Translations under genes and position numbers: made by a program | In this document: in pieces, positions 1 through 8,775 of the stretch | Layout: each line of letters starts with the position of its first letter | How positions within the stretch are numbered: the stretch's first letter is position 1 | Notes under the pieces: generated by a model | Told to the model about the DNA's origin: nothing | Seen by the model: the letters and a program-made list of their open reading frames with translations, nothing else | Database searches by the model: none | Assembly (NCBI GenBank): GCA_017307505.1 | Contig: JAFKEE010000037.1 | Span: 84,845 to 148,844, forward strand | From: Acidobacteriota bacterium | GTDB lineage: Bacteria; Acidobacteriota; Terriglobia; Bryobacterales; Bryobacteraceae | DNA: 64,000 nt | Reading direction: 5' to 3'

Positions 1-192
1 ATAGAGTTCGTGGACGAGGGCCGTGGGTTGCAATGTATTCGCGTTTTGTTCTCGGGAGAGGGCGCGGCGGGCCAAGGCGCGCAGCTCATCGTAGACCTGC
101 GACATCAGCACATCTCTTGCGCTCAAGTCGCCGTCACTCCAGCGCCTGAGCAGTTGAACCGTATCGTCCGGTGGAGACCCAGGAGAGGACAT
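1..192 (-). CDS. ECF-type RNA polymerase sigma factor, N-terminal part (cut by window edge)
   Basis: Only the first 64 codons are present; the gene runs off the left edge. The frame begins with ATG at 192. It reads a sigma-70 region 2 start in the style of the TIGR02999 ECF group: LLRRWSDGD, then a helix with YDELRALARR, then TLQPTALVHELY, the typical signature before the core-binding helix. ECF sigma factors direct RNA polymerase to stress or envelope-related promoters. Many members of this group in acidobacteria lie beside Ser/Thr kinases instead of classical anti-sigma factors. It is divergent from the T6SS genes, with 240 bp between the two starts, so it could regulate them, but that is inference. 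No partner can be seen because the gene is truncated by the window. Confidence 0.85.
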   Translation of the reverse strand, partial: MSSPGSPPDDTVQLLRRWSDGDLSARDVLMSQVYDELRALARRALSREQNANTLQPTALVHELY

Positions 193-432
193 GTTTTTTA
201 GGAGCCGAGGAACTCCTGCTAGGGTACGAGCATAACAAGGATCGGAATCGCCATGGGTGGCGTGAGGGGGCTCGGCTTGATTCCGCGCTTAGAAGGATGG
301 GGTGATTCTCCGGCGCCTGGTCGAAGCCGGGACACCATCCAGAGGGCGGATTCGGCTGCCCGCTTGCCCGGGTAAGGACGCCTGGGCGCTGTTTCTATTG
401 GCGGCGCAAGCTCTGTGCTAACGTGTGATTCG
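193..432. promoter_or_regulatory. Divergent intergenic region between ECF sigma gene and tssK-1
   Basis: A 240-bp non-coding stretch that must hold the promoters of both divergent genes. A short inverted repeat (AGGAG...CTCCT) lies just inside the sigma-gene side at about 198-215. A 40-codon open frame starting at the ATG near 252 has no recognisable content, so I do not call it a gene. No convincing sigma-70 or sigma-54 box was seen. Confidence 0.35.
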
Positions 433-1785
433 ATGCGGATCCTTCAACCGGTATTGTGGTCCAAAGGGACCTTCCTGACGCCTCAGCACCTGCAGGCGCA
501 GGACCGGTTTATCGAGAGTCTGCTGCACTTCCGTGCCGAGGCCCTGCACTACCGGCCGTGGGGTTTTTCCAGGCTGAAGCTCGATCACGAGGCCCTTAAT
601 GGCGGCGCCGCCGGACTGCGCGAAGCCTGTGGCCTTTTTCCGGATGGCTCTCCGTTTGAGATCCCTGGAGCGGACTCCGCGCCACCCGCGAAGCCGCTGG
701 CGGAGTACTTTCGGCCGGGCCAGGAGTCACTCGACATCTTCCTGGCGATTCCTGAGTACCGCGAGAATACGGTGAACGTCTCGGTTCCCGGCCGTGGGCT
801 CGACACTCGCTATCTGGCCGAGGTCGCCCTATTTCGAGACGAGAACAATGGTCAGACCGAGCGGCCCGTGCAGGTGGCCCGGAAGAATTTACGGATTCTT
901 GTTGAGGGTGAAAACCGGCAGGGACACTCTCTGCTGAAGCTTGCCCGCGTCCGGCGAACCCCCGCGGATACTTTCGAGTTCGATCCCCGCTTCGTGCCCC
1001 CATTGTTGGACATCCGCGCCAGCGAAACGGTGATAGGATCCGCACGCCGTCTGTTGGAGATCCTCTCGGCCAAAAGTTCGATGTTGAGCGCTCTGCGCCG
1101 GCAGAAGAACCAGAGTCTCGCCGAGTTCACCGTGGGAGACATCGCCAACTTCTGGCTGCTTTACTCCGTGAACTCGCATCTGCCCGGGTTGCGGCACCTC
1201 TATGAAACGAGGGGCGGCCATCCTGAGGAGTTGTTCGCGCTGATGCAGTCTCTGGCTTCGGTGCTGACCACCTTCTCCCTGGAGGTCCAATCCAGAGATC
1301 TCCCATCCTACGATCATGATGATCTGGGTGAGCGACTGGCTGAGCTGGAGGCTGTTCTGATGCACCTGCTGGAGACGGTTGTGCCCAGCAACTTCGTCTC
1401 CCTGCCTCTGCGGCTGGTGCGACCGTCGATCTATGGTGCGACTCTGAGCGACGAGAAGTACCTGCAGAACACGAAACTGTATCTGGCCGTGTCGGCTGAC
1501 ATTGGTGAGGCGGAACTGATGGTGAAGGGGCCGCAACTGATCAAGGTATGTTCAGCCACCCACATTGAGCACCTGATCCGGCAGGCATTGCCGGGGGTAC
1601 CGATTTCGCATCAGGTTAACCCGCCCAGTTCGATCCCCGTGAAGTTGAACTACCAGTATTTCAGCCTGAGTCAGTCTGGCCTTGCCTGGGAAGCGATTGA
1701 GCGGGCGCGAAACATCGCCGTCTATGTTCCTGGGGACTTTCCGAATCCGAAGCTCGAACTGATCGTTCTCCTGCCTACTTCTTAA
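433..1785 (+). CDS. tssK: T6SS baseplate subunit TssK, copy 1
   Basis: TssK links the T6SS baseplate (TssE/F/G) to the inner-membrane complex (TssL/M). The 450-residue product begins MRILQPVLWSKGTFLTPQHL, matching the family opening (VVWSEGM-L-PQHFQ), which is why ATG 433 is preferred over the in-frame GTG at 415. Other family hallmarks seen are GLFPDG near residue 80, ARKNLRILVE near 155, and a C-terminal segment ending VYVPGDFPNPKLELIVLLP. The gene is clearly related to the second TssK at 3180-4529 (an estimated 35-45% identical by eye). It is separated from it by an oppositely oriented gene whose 3' end overlaps this one by 11 bp. Two TssK copies in one locus are unusual; either could be a specialised adaptor. 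Confidence 0.93.
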   Translation: MRILQPVLWSKGTFLTPQHLQAQDRFIESLLHFRAEALHYRPWGFSRLKLDHEALNGGAAGLREACGLFPDGSPFEIPGADSAPPAKPLAEYFRPGQESLDIFLAIPEYRENTVNVSVPGRGLDTRYLAEVALFRDENNGQTERPVQVARKNLRILVEGENRQGHSLLKLARVRRTPADTFEFDPRFVPPLLDIRASETVIGSARRLLEILSAKSSMLSALRRQKNQSLAEFTVGDIANFWLLYSVNSHLPGLRHLYETRGGHPEELFALMQSLASVLTTFSLEVQSRDLPSYDHDDLGERLAELEAVLMHLLETVVPSNFVSLPLRLVRPSIYGATLSDEKYLQNTKLYLAVSADIGEAELMVKGPQLIKVCSATHIEHLIRQALPGVPISHQVNPPSSIPVKLNYQYFSLSQSGLAWEAIERARNIAVYVPGDFPNPKLELIVLLPTS

Positions 1786-3106
1786 GAACCAGCACCACGA
1801 CAGTGATCAACAGGAGAATGAGCAGGAAGCTGAGCACCGCGACCAGGATTCCAAGCAGATTGCTCTTCGGGGGCGGCGGGGGAAGCGGGACGGCGCCGGG
1901 TACAGGAGTCGAATTCAAGGGTGGAACCGGGGCCATGTCTCCCGATTGCTGGAGTTGAGGACCTTGCAGCACGCGTGTAAATTCACTGGGCCCGGCCGGC
2001 CGCGTGGTTTGAGCCAGCGGCATGGAACCCGGCTGGTCCGATCCGGAAAAGAGGCCGGTCGCACCTGCCGGCAGCGGAGAATGGGCCGGCGGCGCGGGAT
2101 GCTGGCTTTGAGCGGGCATGCCCGGCTGGTCCTTGCCAAACTGGATTGTGAAATCGCCCGGTCCGCTGAAGGGGCGGCCGGCGGGATCGGCAGGCGGGGG
2201 CGCTACGGACCCGCGTTCGATCTGCTCTACGGGCAGGGAACTGGAACCGAAGGACGAACCGAAGAACTTGGCGAACTCTCCTTCCTCCTGACTGGGGGGC
2301 GGTGGGGCAGGCTGAAAAGGAGACTGGTCCATGGGGGCCCGGTAGGGCGGCGGTTGGGGGACCGGCGGCCTGGGCGGCTCATTGACGAGCGGCCGGTACT
2401 GAGCTTGCGGCTGCGCCGGGGGGGCAAACGGATCCGGCTGAAAGGGCGGTTGAGCGGCAGGCTGCGCCACGGGCTCCCCGAACATGCGCGTGAAATCCCC
2501 GGGTGTGTGCGGCGGGGCGGCTTGTGGCGCGACGGTAGGAGGCTCGGGCATCGCCGGAGTGGAGGGCGGCTGTCCTGCCGGTTGCGTTGGTTCGAACAGC
2601 CGCGTGAACTCACCCGCCACCGGACCCGCGGCCGGCGGTTGCGCCGCAGGCTGCACATTCGGGCTCGCAAACATTCGGGTGAACTCACCTGGCTCCTTCG
2701 GAGCGGCCGGCGGCACGGGGACATTCGGGATGGGCGGTGGGGTGGTGGGGAGCGGGGGAGGCTGGGGCATATTGACGGGGGCTGCTGCCACCGGCGGTTC
2801 CTGGCCGATTCCCTGTTTTGCCTGGATCCACTGTTCGAGATCGGTAAAGTGCTCGTCGAACGCGGTGACTACAAAAGGAGGCTCCGCCGAATCCTGGACT
2901 TCCACCACTACACCCATCAACGCGGAGGGATCTGTCCGCATCTGGTCCCTCAGGTGAAGGAGGAGCGGTGACCGCCGGCTCTCGTCTCCCATACCCCAAA
3001 GGTGGAGCAGCACGTTCCTTCCCGTTTGGATTTCCCGGGCTTGGAACGACTTCGGTTCCCCATTCCGGACCAGCTTCACCAACTCATATCTGCTATAGAA
3101 GCTCAT
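1775..3106 (-). CDS. Tail-anchored proline-rich protein with kinase N-lobe-like domain and repeated G[E/D]FTRMF motifs
   Basis: A 443-residue protein without a family name I can assign. Residues 6-95 resemble the N-lobe and hinge of a Ser/Thr kinase (YELVKLVRNGE..., ...PPFVVTAFDEHFTDLEQW) but lack the glycine loop, HRD and DFG, so it cannot be an active kinase. Residues 105-415 are proline/glutamine-rich and presumably disordered. They carry a short motif at 140 (GEFTRMF), 165 (GEFTRLF), 203 (GDFTRMF), 276 (GEFAKFF), 317 (GDFTIQF) and 374 (SEFTRVL). Residues 417-441 form one hydrophobic helix ending in KK, which suggests a C-terminal anchor with the rest in the cytoplasm. The gene sits between the two tssK genes, overlapping the 3' end of the first and divergent from the second. 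A scaffold or phosphorylation-dependent adaptor role in this T6SS is inference. Confidence 0.85.
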   Translation of the reverse strand: MSFYSRYELVKLVRNGEPKSFQAREIQTGRNVLLHLWGMGDESRRSPLLLHLRDQMRTDPSALMGVVVEVQDSAEPPFVVTAFDEHFTDLEQWIQAKQGIGQEPPVAAAPVNMPQPPPLPTTPPPIPNVPVPPAAPKEPGEFTRMFASPNVQPAAQPPAAGPVAGEFTRLFEPTQPAGQPPSTPAMPEPPTVAPQAAPPHTPGDFTRMFGEPVAQPAAQPPFQPDPFAPPAQPQAQYRPLVNEPPRPPVPQPPPYRAPMDQSPFQPAPPPPSQEEGEFAKFFGSSFGSSSLPVEQIERGSVAPPPADPAGRPFSGPGDFTIQFGKDQPGMPAQSQHPAPPAHSPLPAGATGLFSGSDQPGSMPLAQTTRPAGPSEFTRVLQGPQLQQSGDMAPVPPLNSTPVPGAVPLPPPPPKSNLLGILVAVLSFLLILLLITVVVLVLKK

Positions 3107-3179
3107 GGTTCCCGCCGCCTCGATCGAGTACTATTATAAGGCTCGCGGAGGAGACGGCTCGCCAGAAAATGGAGTGCAT
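3107..3179. promoter_or_regulatory. Divergent promoter region between the FTRMF-repeat gene and the main T6SS operon
   Basis: The 73 bp separate the minus-strand start at 3106 from the tssK-2 ATG at 3180. On the minus strand a perfect TATAAT lies at 3138-3133, about 27 nt before the start codon, although no good -35 is visible. The overlapping TATTATAA could also serve the + strand. A GGAG at 3171-3174 gives tssK-2 a ribosome binding site and decides its start. Both directions may share this short control region. Confidence 0.45.
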
Positions 3180-4529
3180 ATGAAGACGCTGAGCCGTGTG
3201 GTCTGGTCGGAGGGAATGCACCTCGGGCCCCAGCATTTCCAGGCTCAAAACCGCTATTTCGAGAACCTCGTCCACTTCACAGCAGCGAATCTGGCCTACG
3301 AGCCATGGGGGCTCGCCGCGTTCCAGCTGGACAGGGACGCCATCCGCAATGGGTTGGTCACGCTGGTCCACGCCAGCGGTCTTTTCCCGGATGGTCTCGT
3401 CTTTGCCGTCCCCGATCCAGACCCTGTTCCCGCGCCTCGGGCCATCGCGGAGGTCTTCCCGCCCATGCGTGAGTCGGTGGACGTGTTCCTGGCCATTTCG
3501 CCTTTCCAGGAGGTCAGCGCCAACTGCTCGTCCACTGAGCAGCTTGAGCCGGGGTTGCGCTACGCGCCGCAGACCGTGGACATGCCCGATGAACTGACGG
3601 GCATGGACTCAAAGCAACTGCGGCTGGCCCGCAAGAATCTGCGCATTCTGGTGGAATCCGAACTGCAGGGCGAACTCGCCATCCCGATTGCGCGTGTCCG
3701 CCGCGATGCGGGCGGGCAGTATGTGTACGATGCGAACTTTGTCCCGCCGGTGCTGCGCATCCAGGGCAGTGAACGGCTGATGGTTCTGCTGCGGCGACTG
3801 GTGGAGATTCTGGACGAAAAGAGCCGGGCGATCGCCAAGCCGAAGGATCTGTCGGCTGGCACGGCGGCTGGGTTTTCAGCCCAGGGCATCAGCAATGCGT
3901 GGTTCCTGCACTGCGTCAATGCTTCACTCACACCCCTGCGGCACCTTTGTTTCAGCAAGTCGGGGCATCCCGAGGAACTCTACACCGAGATGGCGCGACT
4001 GGCCGGCTCGCTGTGCACGTTTGGACTGGACTCCCATCCGGCCAGCCTGCCACTCTACAACCACGCCAGGCTGGCGGAATGCTTCGAGACGCTGGACCAC
4101 CACATCCGGACGCATCTGGAACTGGTGGTGCCCAGCAACTGCGTCAGCATCCCCCTGGCGAAGTCAGCCAATTACTTCTGGGATGGCCAGATTGCCGACT
4201 CAAGGACGCTGGTCCATTCGCGCTGGATTTTCGCCATTCGATCTAAGATCGGTGAGGCTGAATTGATCACCGGTACGCCGCGGCTGGTGAAAGTCTGCTC
4301 CAAGGAGTTTGTCCCGAAGTTGGTCGCTCGAGCCCTGCCCGGCATGACCCTCAGGCACATTCCCGTCCCGCCGCCCGCCATCAATCCCCGCGTAGACTGC
4401 CAGTACTTTACTGTGGATAAGGCAGGACCATGTTGGGAGCATATCGTCCAATCCCGTCAGGTGGGCGTTTACGTTCCCGGCGAATTGCCCGATCCTGAGA
4501 TTGAGCTGTTGGTTGTACTGGAGTCATAA
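3180..4529 (+). CDS. tssK: T6SS baseplate subunit TssK, copy 2
   Basis: First gene of the long T6SS operon; 449 residues. It begins MKTLSRVVWSEGMHLGPQHF, the canonical TssK start, preceded by GGAG with five bases of spacing. The frame stays open back to an ATG at 3105, but the extra 25 residues have no family counterpart. Family segments include GLFPDG near 76, ARKNLRILVESE near 150, LVVPSNCVSIPL near 315 and a terminal VYVPGELPDPEIELLVVL. TssK docks the baseplate to the membrane complex, and its C-terminal domain contacts TssM/TssL. Because it lies directly upstream of tssL and tssM, this copy is the likely housekeeping TssK, leaving copy 1 for a modified role (inference). Confidence 0.95.
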   Translation: MKTLSRVVWSEGMHLGPQHFQAQNRYFENLVHFTAANLAYEPWGLAAFQLDRDAIRNGLVTLVHASGLFPDGLVFAVPDPDPVPAPRAIAEVFPPMRESVDVFLAISPFQEVSANCSSTEQLEPGLRYAPQTVDMPDELTGMDSKQLRLARKNLRILVESELQGELAIPIARVRRDAGGQYVYDANFVPPVLRIQGSERLMVLLRRLVEILDEKSRAIAKPKDLSAGTAAGFSAQGISNAWFLHCVNASLTPLRHLCFSKSGHPEELYTEMARLAGSLCTFGLDSHPASLPLYNHARLAECFETLDHHIRTHLELVVPSNCVSIPLAKSANYFWDGQIADSRTLVHSRWIFAIRSKIGEAELITGTPRLVKVCSKEFVPKLVARALPGMTLRHIPVPPPAINPRVDCQYFTVDKAGPCWEHIVQSRQVGVYVPGELPDPEIELLVVLES

Positions 4530-4559
4530 AAGAAGGAGCCGGAGCCCCGTCAAAAGTCT

Positions 4560-5282
4560 ATGAACGCAACGCCCACGGCAGTCCCCTCACCGCAATCCCC
4601 GGCACAGCGCCGCAACGAGAACCTTGCGTTGGCGTTTCAGGAGATGATCACGGCGGTGGTGCGCCTGCGGTCCAACCGTCAGGGGGTCAACGACGCCGAG
4701 TCGTTCCGAAACCAGGTCAGGCAGGCGATCCGGCTGGCTGACCAGGAAGGCCGCAAGCTGGGTTACACGGAAGATGACATCCGGCTGGGCATTTTCGCCG
4801 TGGTGGCTTTCCTGGATGAGTCCGTCCTGAACCTGCAAAATCCGGTATTCGCCGATTGGGTCCGGAAACCGATGCAGGAGGAGTTGTTCGGCCGGCACAC
4901 GGCGGGCGAGATCTTTTTCGAGCAACTGCAGCACCTGCTGGGGCGGCGCGAGACTCCGGAACTGGCCGACTTGTTGGAGGTCTATCAGCTCTGCCTGCTG
5001 CTTGGCTTTGTAGGGAAGTACTCCATCAGCGGCCGAGGCGAGCTGAGGGCGATTATCGAGGCGGTGAACGACAAGATCCGGCGTATTCGCAAGCCTCGCG
5101 GAGAGATCTCCCCCTCGTGGCAGGTGCCCGAGCAGAAGTTCACGCAGGGCGGCGGTGACCCTTGGGTGAGGCGCCTGCAATGGGTGGCGCTGGGTGCCGG
5201 GATTCTGGCGCTTGTGTTGTTCGTGATGTACAAGTTTTTCCTGGGCTCGGGGCTGACTTCGCTCCAGGGTCTGGCGCGCTGA
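4560..5282 (+). CDS. tssL: T6SS inner-membrane protein TssL (DotU family)
   Basis: TssL is a cytoplasmic helical-bundle protein anchored by one C-terminal membrane helix. It forms the T6SS membrane complex with TssM and contacts TssK. The 240-residue product shows the family pattern: an N-terminal helical domain with FAVVAFLDESVLN near 80-92, LFGRHTAGEIFFEQLQ near 109-124, LLEVYQLCLLLGFVGKYS near 138-155, and a membrane helix at about 213-235. There is no OmpA/peptidoglycan-binding extension, so anchoring to the wall would need another protein. It starts 30 bp after tssK-2 and ends 7 bp before tssM. Confidence 0.93.
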   Translation: MNATPTAVPSPQSPAQRRNENLALAFQEMITAVVRLRSNRQGVNDAESFRNQVRQAIRLADQEGRKLGYTEDDIRLGIFAVVAFLDESVLNLQNPVFADWVRKPMQEELFGRHTAGEIFFEQLQHLLGRRETPELADLLEVYQLCLLLGFVGKYSISGRGELRAIIEAVNDKIRRIRKPRGEISPSWQVPEQKFTQGGGDPWVRRLQWVALGAGILALVLFVMYKFFLGSGLTSLQGLAR

Positions 5283-5289
5283 GGCAACG

Positions 5290-8200
5290 ATGCTCCCGAC
5301 CTCTTATTACTTCATTGCCGCATTCGGCATGGTGTCGTACCTGATTCTGACCTGGTTCCTGGTCGACCTCCTGAAGCTGCCTTCGTCCACGGTCTGGATC
5401 GCCCGGATCGTGCTCTCGGCTCTCGGCCTCCTGGTCGGGGGGCTCATCCTGTGGTGGAAAGCCAGGCGGGGCGTCGTGTCCAGTGACGGCAGCGCAGTGC
5501 CTCTCCCTGCGGCCTCGGAGGAGATGGATCCTCTGTTCCGGGATGCCGAGTCGCGGCTCGCTGCCTCCAAACTGGGCCACGACGCCAAGGTCGGAACGCT
5601 ACCGGTCATCCTGGGCATCGGCGATCCCGGTTCCGCCAAGACCTCGACTTTCGTAAACTGCGGCGCGGAACCTGAGTTAATTGGCGGCCACGTCTACCAG
5701 GAAGGCTATATCATCCCCACGCGCTCGGTGAACCTCTGGTTTGCCCGCAACGCCGTGATGGTGGAGGCCGGAGGGCAGGTTTTCTCCGACGCCAATCGCT
5801 GGAATGCGCTGCTGCAGCGTCTGCGTGCGGCGCGCCTGCACTCGCTGTTTTCCAGAAAACCGCAAGCGCCGCGGTCGGCCGTTGTGTTCTTCGATGCCGA
5901 GTCATTTCTAAAACCCGGCGCACAGGAAAACGCGACCGTCGTCGCCCGCCGGCTGAATGCCCGGCTGGCTGAAGTGAGCCGGACGCTGGGCGTCCAACTG
6001 CCGGTGTACGTGATCTTCACCCGCTGCGACAGGATTCCCTTCTTCGCCGAGTTTGTCGGCAACTTCTCAGAGGAGGAGGCCCGGCAGGTGGTGGGCGCCA
6101 CCGTGCCGATGGCTTTCAACGCGCGGGTGGGTGTCTACGCCGAAGAAGAGATTAGCCGGCTCACCTCCGCCTTTCACGATGTCTTCCTGGGCCTCGCCGA
6201 TCAGCGCCCGGTGCAGCTTGCCCGCGAAACAAATGCTTCCCGGCTGCCCGGCGTATATGAGTTCCCGCGCGAATTCCGCAAGATCCGGGCACTGGCCGTC
6301 CAGTTCATGGTGGACCTCTGCAGGCCCAGCCAGCTCCAAACCAGCCCTTACCTGCGCGGCTTCTACTTTTCCGGGGTCCGGCCGGTGGAGGTTCGCGAAG
6401 TGGTGCAGGCGCCCCGCCTGCAGGAGGGTTCGTCGAGGTCCGCTGGCGCTACAGGCATTTTCGCCTTGCATGGCGATAAGGGAGAGGCTGCTGAGCAGCC
6501 GCGCCAGAGCGTCCAGTCCCGGCGGGTCCCGCAATGGGTCTTCCTCAGCCGTTTGTTTAATGAAGTGATTCTGCGCGATCAGGCCGCTTTTCAGGCCAGC
6601 GCCCAAGGCGCCGGAACGGATAACGTCCGGCGTCTGATGCTGGCCGCCGCGGCCGGGTTGGCGCTGGTATTGGGCATCGGCTGGACCACCTCGTATTTCG
6701 CCAATCGAAACCTGCAAAAACAGGTCTCCGAGGCGGTTGCGGGCATTGGGTCGTTTTCTGGCGGCGGGCAGGATCTGGCTCCGCTGGACGCCCTCAAGCG
6801 CCTGGACTCGTTGCGGGAGAACGCGGAACTTCTATCCCGCTACAGCCGGGAAGGTGCTCCCTGGAGCTTGCGCTGGGGCCTCTATACCGGTGACGACCTG
6901 CTGCCCACAGTGCGCCGTCTCTATTTCAGCCGCTTCAATCAGCTGATGTTCGGCGCGACGCAGGCGGACCTGCTGGATCACCTCAGAAAACTACCCTCCA
7001 GTCCCGGCCCGTCGGACGAGTACTCGGTCACTTACGACACACTCAAGGCGTACCTGATCACCACCTCGCATCATGAGAAGAGCACGAAACTCTTCCTGTC
7101 CCCGTTGCTGCTCAAACGGTGGTCGGGCCAGCGCACCGTGGATCCCGATCGCCGGCTGCTGGCCCAGAAACAGTTCGATTTCTACAGCGAAGAACTGAAG
7201 TTCGCCAATCCGTTCAGCTCCGAGAACGACACGCTTGCCATTGAGCGGGCTCGCAAGTTCCTGGCTCAATTCGCGGCCACTGAACGGATCTATCAGTTCA
7301 TGCTGGCCGAGGCCAGCCGCCGGAATCCCGCCATCAACTACAACCGCCAGTTCAACGGTTCTGCCCAGGTGATCCTCAACAGCAAGGACGTGGCGGGCGC
7401 GTTCACGAAGGATGGCTGGGTCTTCATGCAGGACGCCATCAAGAACTTCGAGCGCTTCTTCGCCGGAGAGGAATGGGTCCTGGGCGCCCAGACTTCCGCT
7501 GCGCTGGATCGAGCCAAGATCGAGCCGGAACTGCTCGCCCGGTATCAGGCGGACTTTACCGGCAACTGGCGCGAGTACCTGAAGAATTCCACCGTGCTGC
7601 GCTACGCCAGCGTGGAAGATGCGGCGCGCAAGCTGGGGATGATGTCGAACAACACATCCTATCTGCTGGCACTGTTCTGTCTGGCCAGCGTGCACACCTC
7701 GGCGGCCACCAATGGGGATATCAAATCCGCCTTCCAGCCAGTGCAGTATGTGACACCGCCAGCCTGTCCCGACCGCTACATTGAGGCTGCGAACCAGAAC
7801 TACATGAACAGTCTGGTCGCCCTGCAGTCCTCGCTCGAGCAGGTGGTGCGGTCGAAGAATCCAAACGACCCTTCCGTCAATGCCACATTGCAGGAAGCGT
7901 CACGCGCCAAGACGGCGGCCCGCCAGGTGGCTCAGAGCTTCCGCATCGACAAAGAGGGGCACGTCGAGCAGATGGTGCAGAAGCTGATGGAAGATCCCAT
8001 CACCTACGTCGAAGCCCTGCTTGGCCGCCTGGGGCCGGCTCAGATCAACGTCGAGGCGCGCCGCTTCTGTGCGGATTTCCAAGGCATGGTCAACAAGTAT
8101 CCCTTCAACACCGCTTCGCAGAACGACGCGTCGCTGGAGGAGATCAATGCTGTCTTCAAGCCGGGCAGCGGATCGTTGTGGATGTTCTACGAGCAGACGC

Positions 8201-8775
8201 TGAAGAAGCATCTCGTTCGTCAGGGATCCCAGTTTGTCTCCAGCGGCAATGATTCCGGCATCCGCATGACCCCGCAGTTCCTTCGCTTCTTCAACCGAGC
8301 GGCGGCCTTCAGTGACGCACTGTATCGCAGCGGCGGCTCCCAGGATCCGCAGCTCAGCTACACGCTGAAAGCCCTGCCGGCAGAGGGCATTCAGGGACTC
8401 ACTCTCACTCTCGATGGCCAGACGCTGAAGTCTACCGGTGCCGGTGGACAACAGGCGTCGTTCCAGTGGCCCGCACTCCGTACGAGAGAGGCGCGTTTGG
8501 CCGGAAGCCTTGGCGGGACCGACCTGGGCTTCCTCAGCTACAACGGCCTCTGGGCGGTCTTCCGCTTCTTCGGAGACGCCGACCGCTGGCAGGCTTCGGG
8601 CAGCGGTTACAACTTTGAGTGGGTGCCGCGCCAGGGCCAATCCGGTCAGCCGATGACCTTGTCCACCGGTAAACCGCTGACAGTGCGCTACTTCCTGGAT
8701 ATGGGCACCACCGCGCCCATCTTCCAAAAGAATTATTTGTCCGGGTTCCAATGCGTGAGTCAAGCCGCCCAGTAA
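5290..8775 (+). CDS. tssM: T6SS membrane-complex core protein TssM (IcmF family)
   Basis: TssM spans the inner membrane and reaches the outer membrane to form the T6SS channel scaffold. The 1,161-residue length is normal. Two N-terminal membrane helices lie at about 5-28 and 36-56 and a third at about 448-470, with a long periplasmic part after it. The cytoplasmic loop has a Walker A-like segment GDPGSAKT at 111-118, in which the usual glycine before the lysine is alanine, so NTP hydrolysis may be weakened. Degenerate Walker boxes are known in some TssM proteins. The C-terminal 150 residues match the TssM C-terminal beta domain that normally binds the lipoprotein TssJ, but no TssJ is encoded nearby. 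GAGG just upstream of ATG 5290 serves as ribosome binding site. Confidence 0.94.
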   Translation: MLPTSYYFIAAFGMVSYLILTWFLVDLLKLPSSTVWIARIVLSALGLLVGGLILWWKARRGVVSSDGSAVPLPAASEEMDPLFRDAESRLAASKLGHDAKVGTLPVILGIGDPGSAKTSTFVNCGAEPELIGGHVYQEGYIIPTRSVNLWFARNAVMVEAGGQVFSDANRWNALLQRLRAARLHSLFSRKPQAPRSAVVFFDAESFLKPGAQENATVVARRLNARLAEVSRTLGVQLPVYVIFTRCDRIPFFAEFVGNFSEEEARQVVGATVPMAFNARVGVYAEEEISRLTSAFHDVFLGLADQRPVQLARETNASRLPGVYEFPREFRKIRALAVQFMVDLCRPSQLQTSPYLRGFYFSGVRPVEVREVVQAPRLQEGSSRSAGATGIFALHGDKGEAAEQPRQSVQSRRVPQWVFLSRLFNEVILRDQAAFQASAQGAGTDNVRRLMLAAAAGLALVLGIGWTTSYFANRNLQKQVSEAVAGIGSFSGGGQDLAPLDALKRLDSLRENAELLSRYSREGAPWSLRWGLYTGDDLLPTVRRLYFSRFNQLMFGATQADLLDHLRKLPSSPGPSDEYSVTYDTLKAYLITTSHHEKSTKLFLSPLLLKRWSGQRTVDPDRRLLAQKQFDFYSEELKFANPFSSENDTLAIERARKFLAQFAATERIYQFMLAEASRRNPAINYNRQFNGSAQVILNSKDVAGAFTKDGWVFMQDAIKNFERFFAGEEWVLGAQTSAALDRAKIEPELLARYQADFTGNWREYLKNSTVLRYASVEDAARKLGMMSNNTSYLLALFCLASVHTSAATNGDIKSAFQPVQYVTPPACPDRYIEAANQNYMNSLVALQSSLEQVVRSKNPNDPSVNATLQEASRAKTAARQVAQSFRIDKEGHVEQMVQKLMEDPITYVEALLGRLGPAQINVEARRFCADFQGMVNKYPFNTASQNDASLEEINAVFKPGSGSLWMFYEQTLKKHLVRQGSQFVSSGNDSGIRMTPQFLRFFNRAAAFSDALYRSGGSQDPQLSYTLKALPAEGIQGLTLTLDGQTLKSTGAGGQQASFQWPALRTREARLAGSLGGTDLGFLSYNGLWAVFRFFGDADRWQASGSGYNFEWVPRQGQSGQPMTLSTGKPLTVRYFLDMGTTAPIFQKNYLSGFQCVSQAAQ

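Noticed and set aside
10..201. Short + strand open frame at the left edge
   Set aside because: The minus strand reads an ECF sigma factor N-terminus over the same bases.
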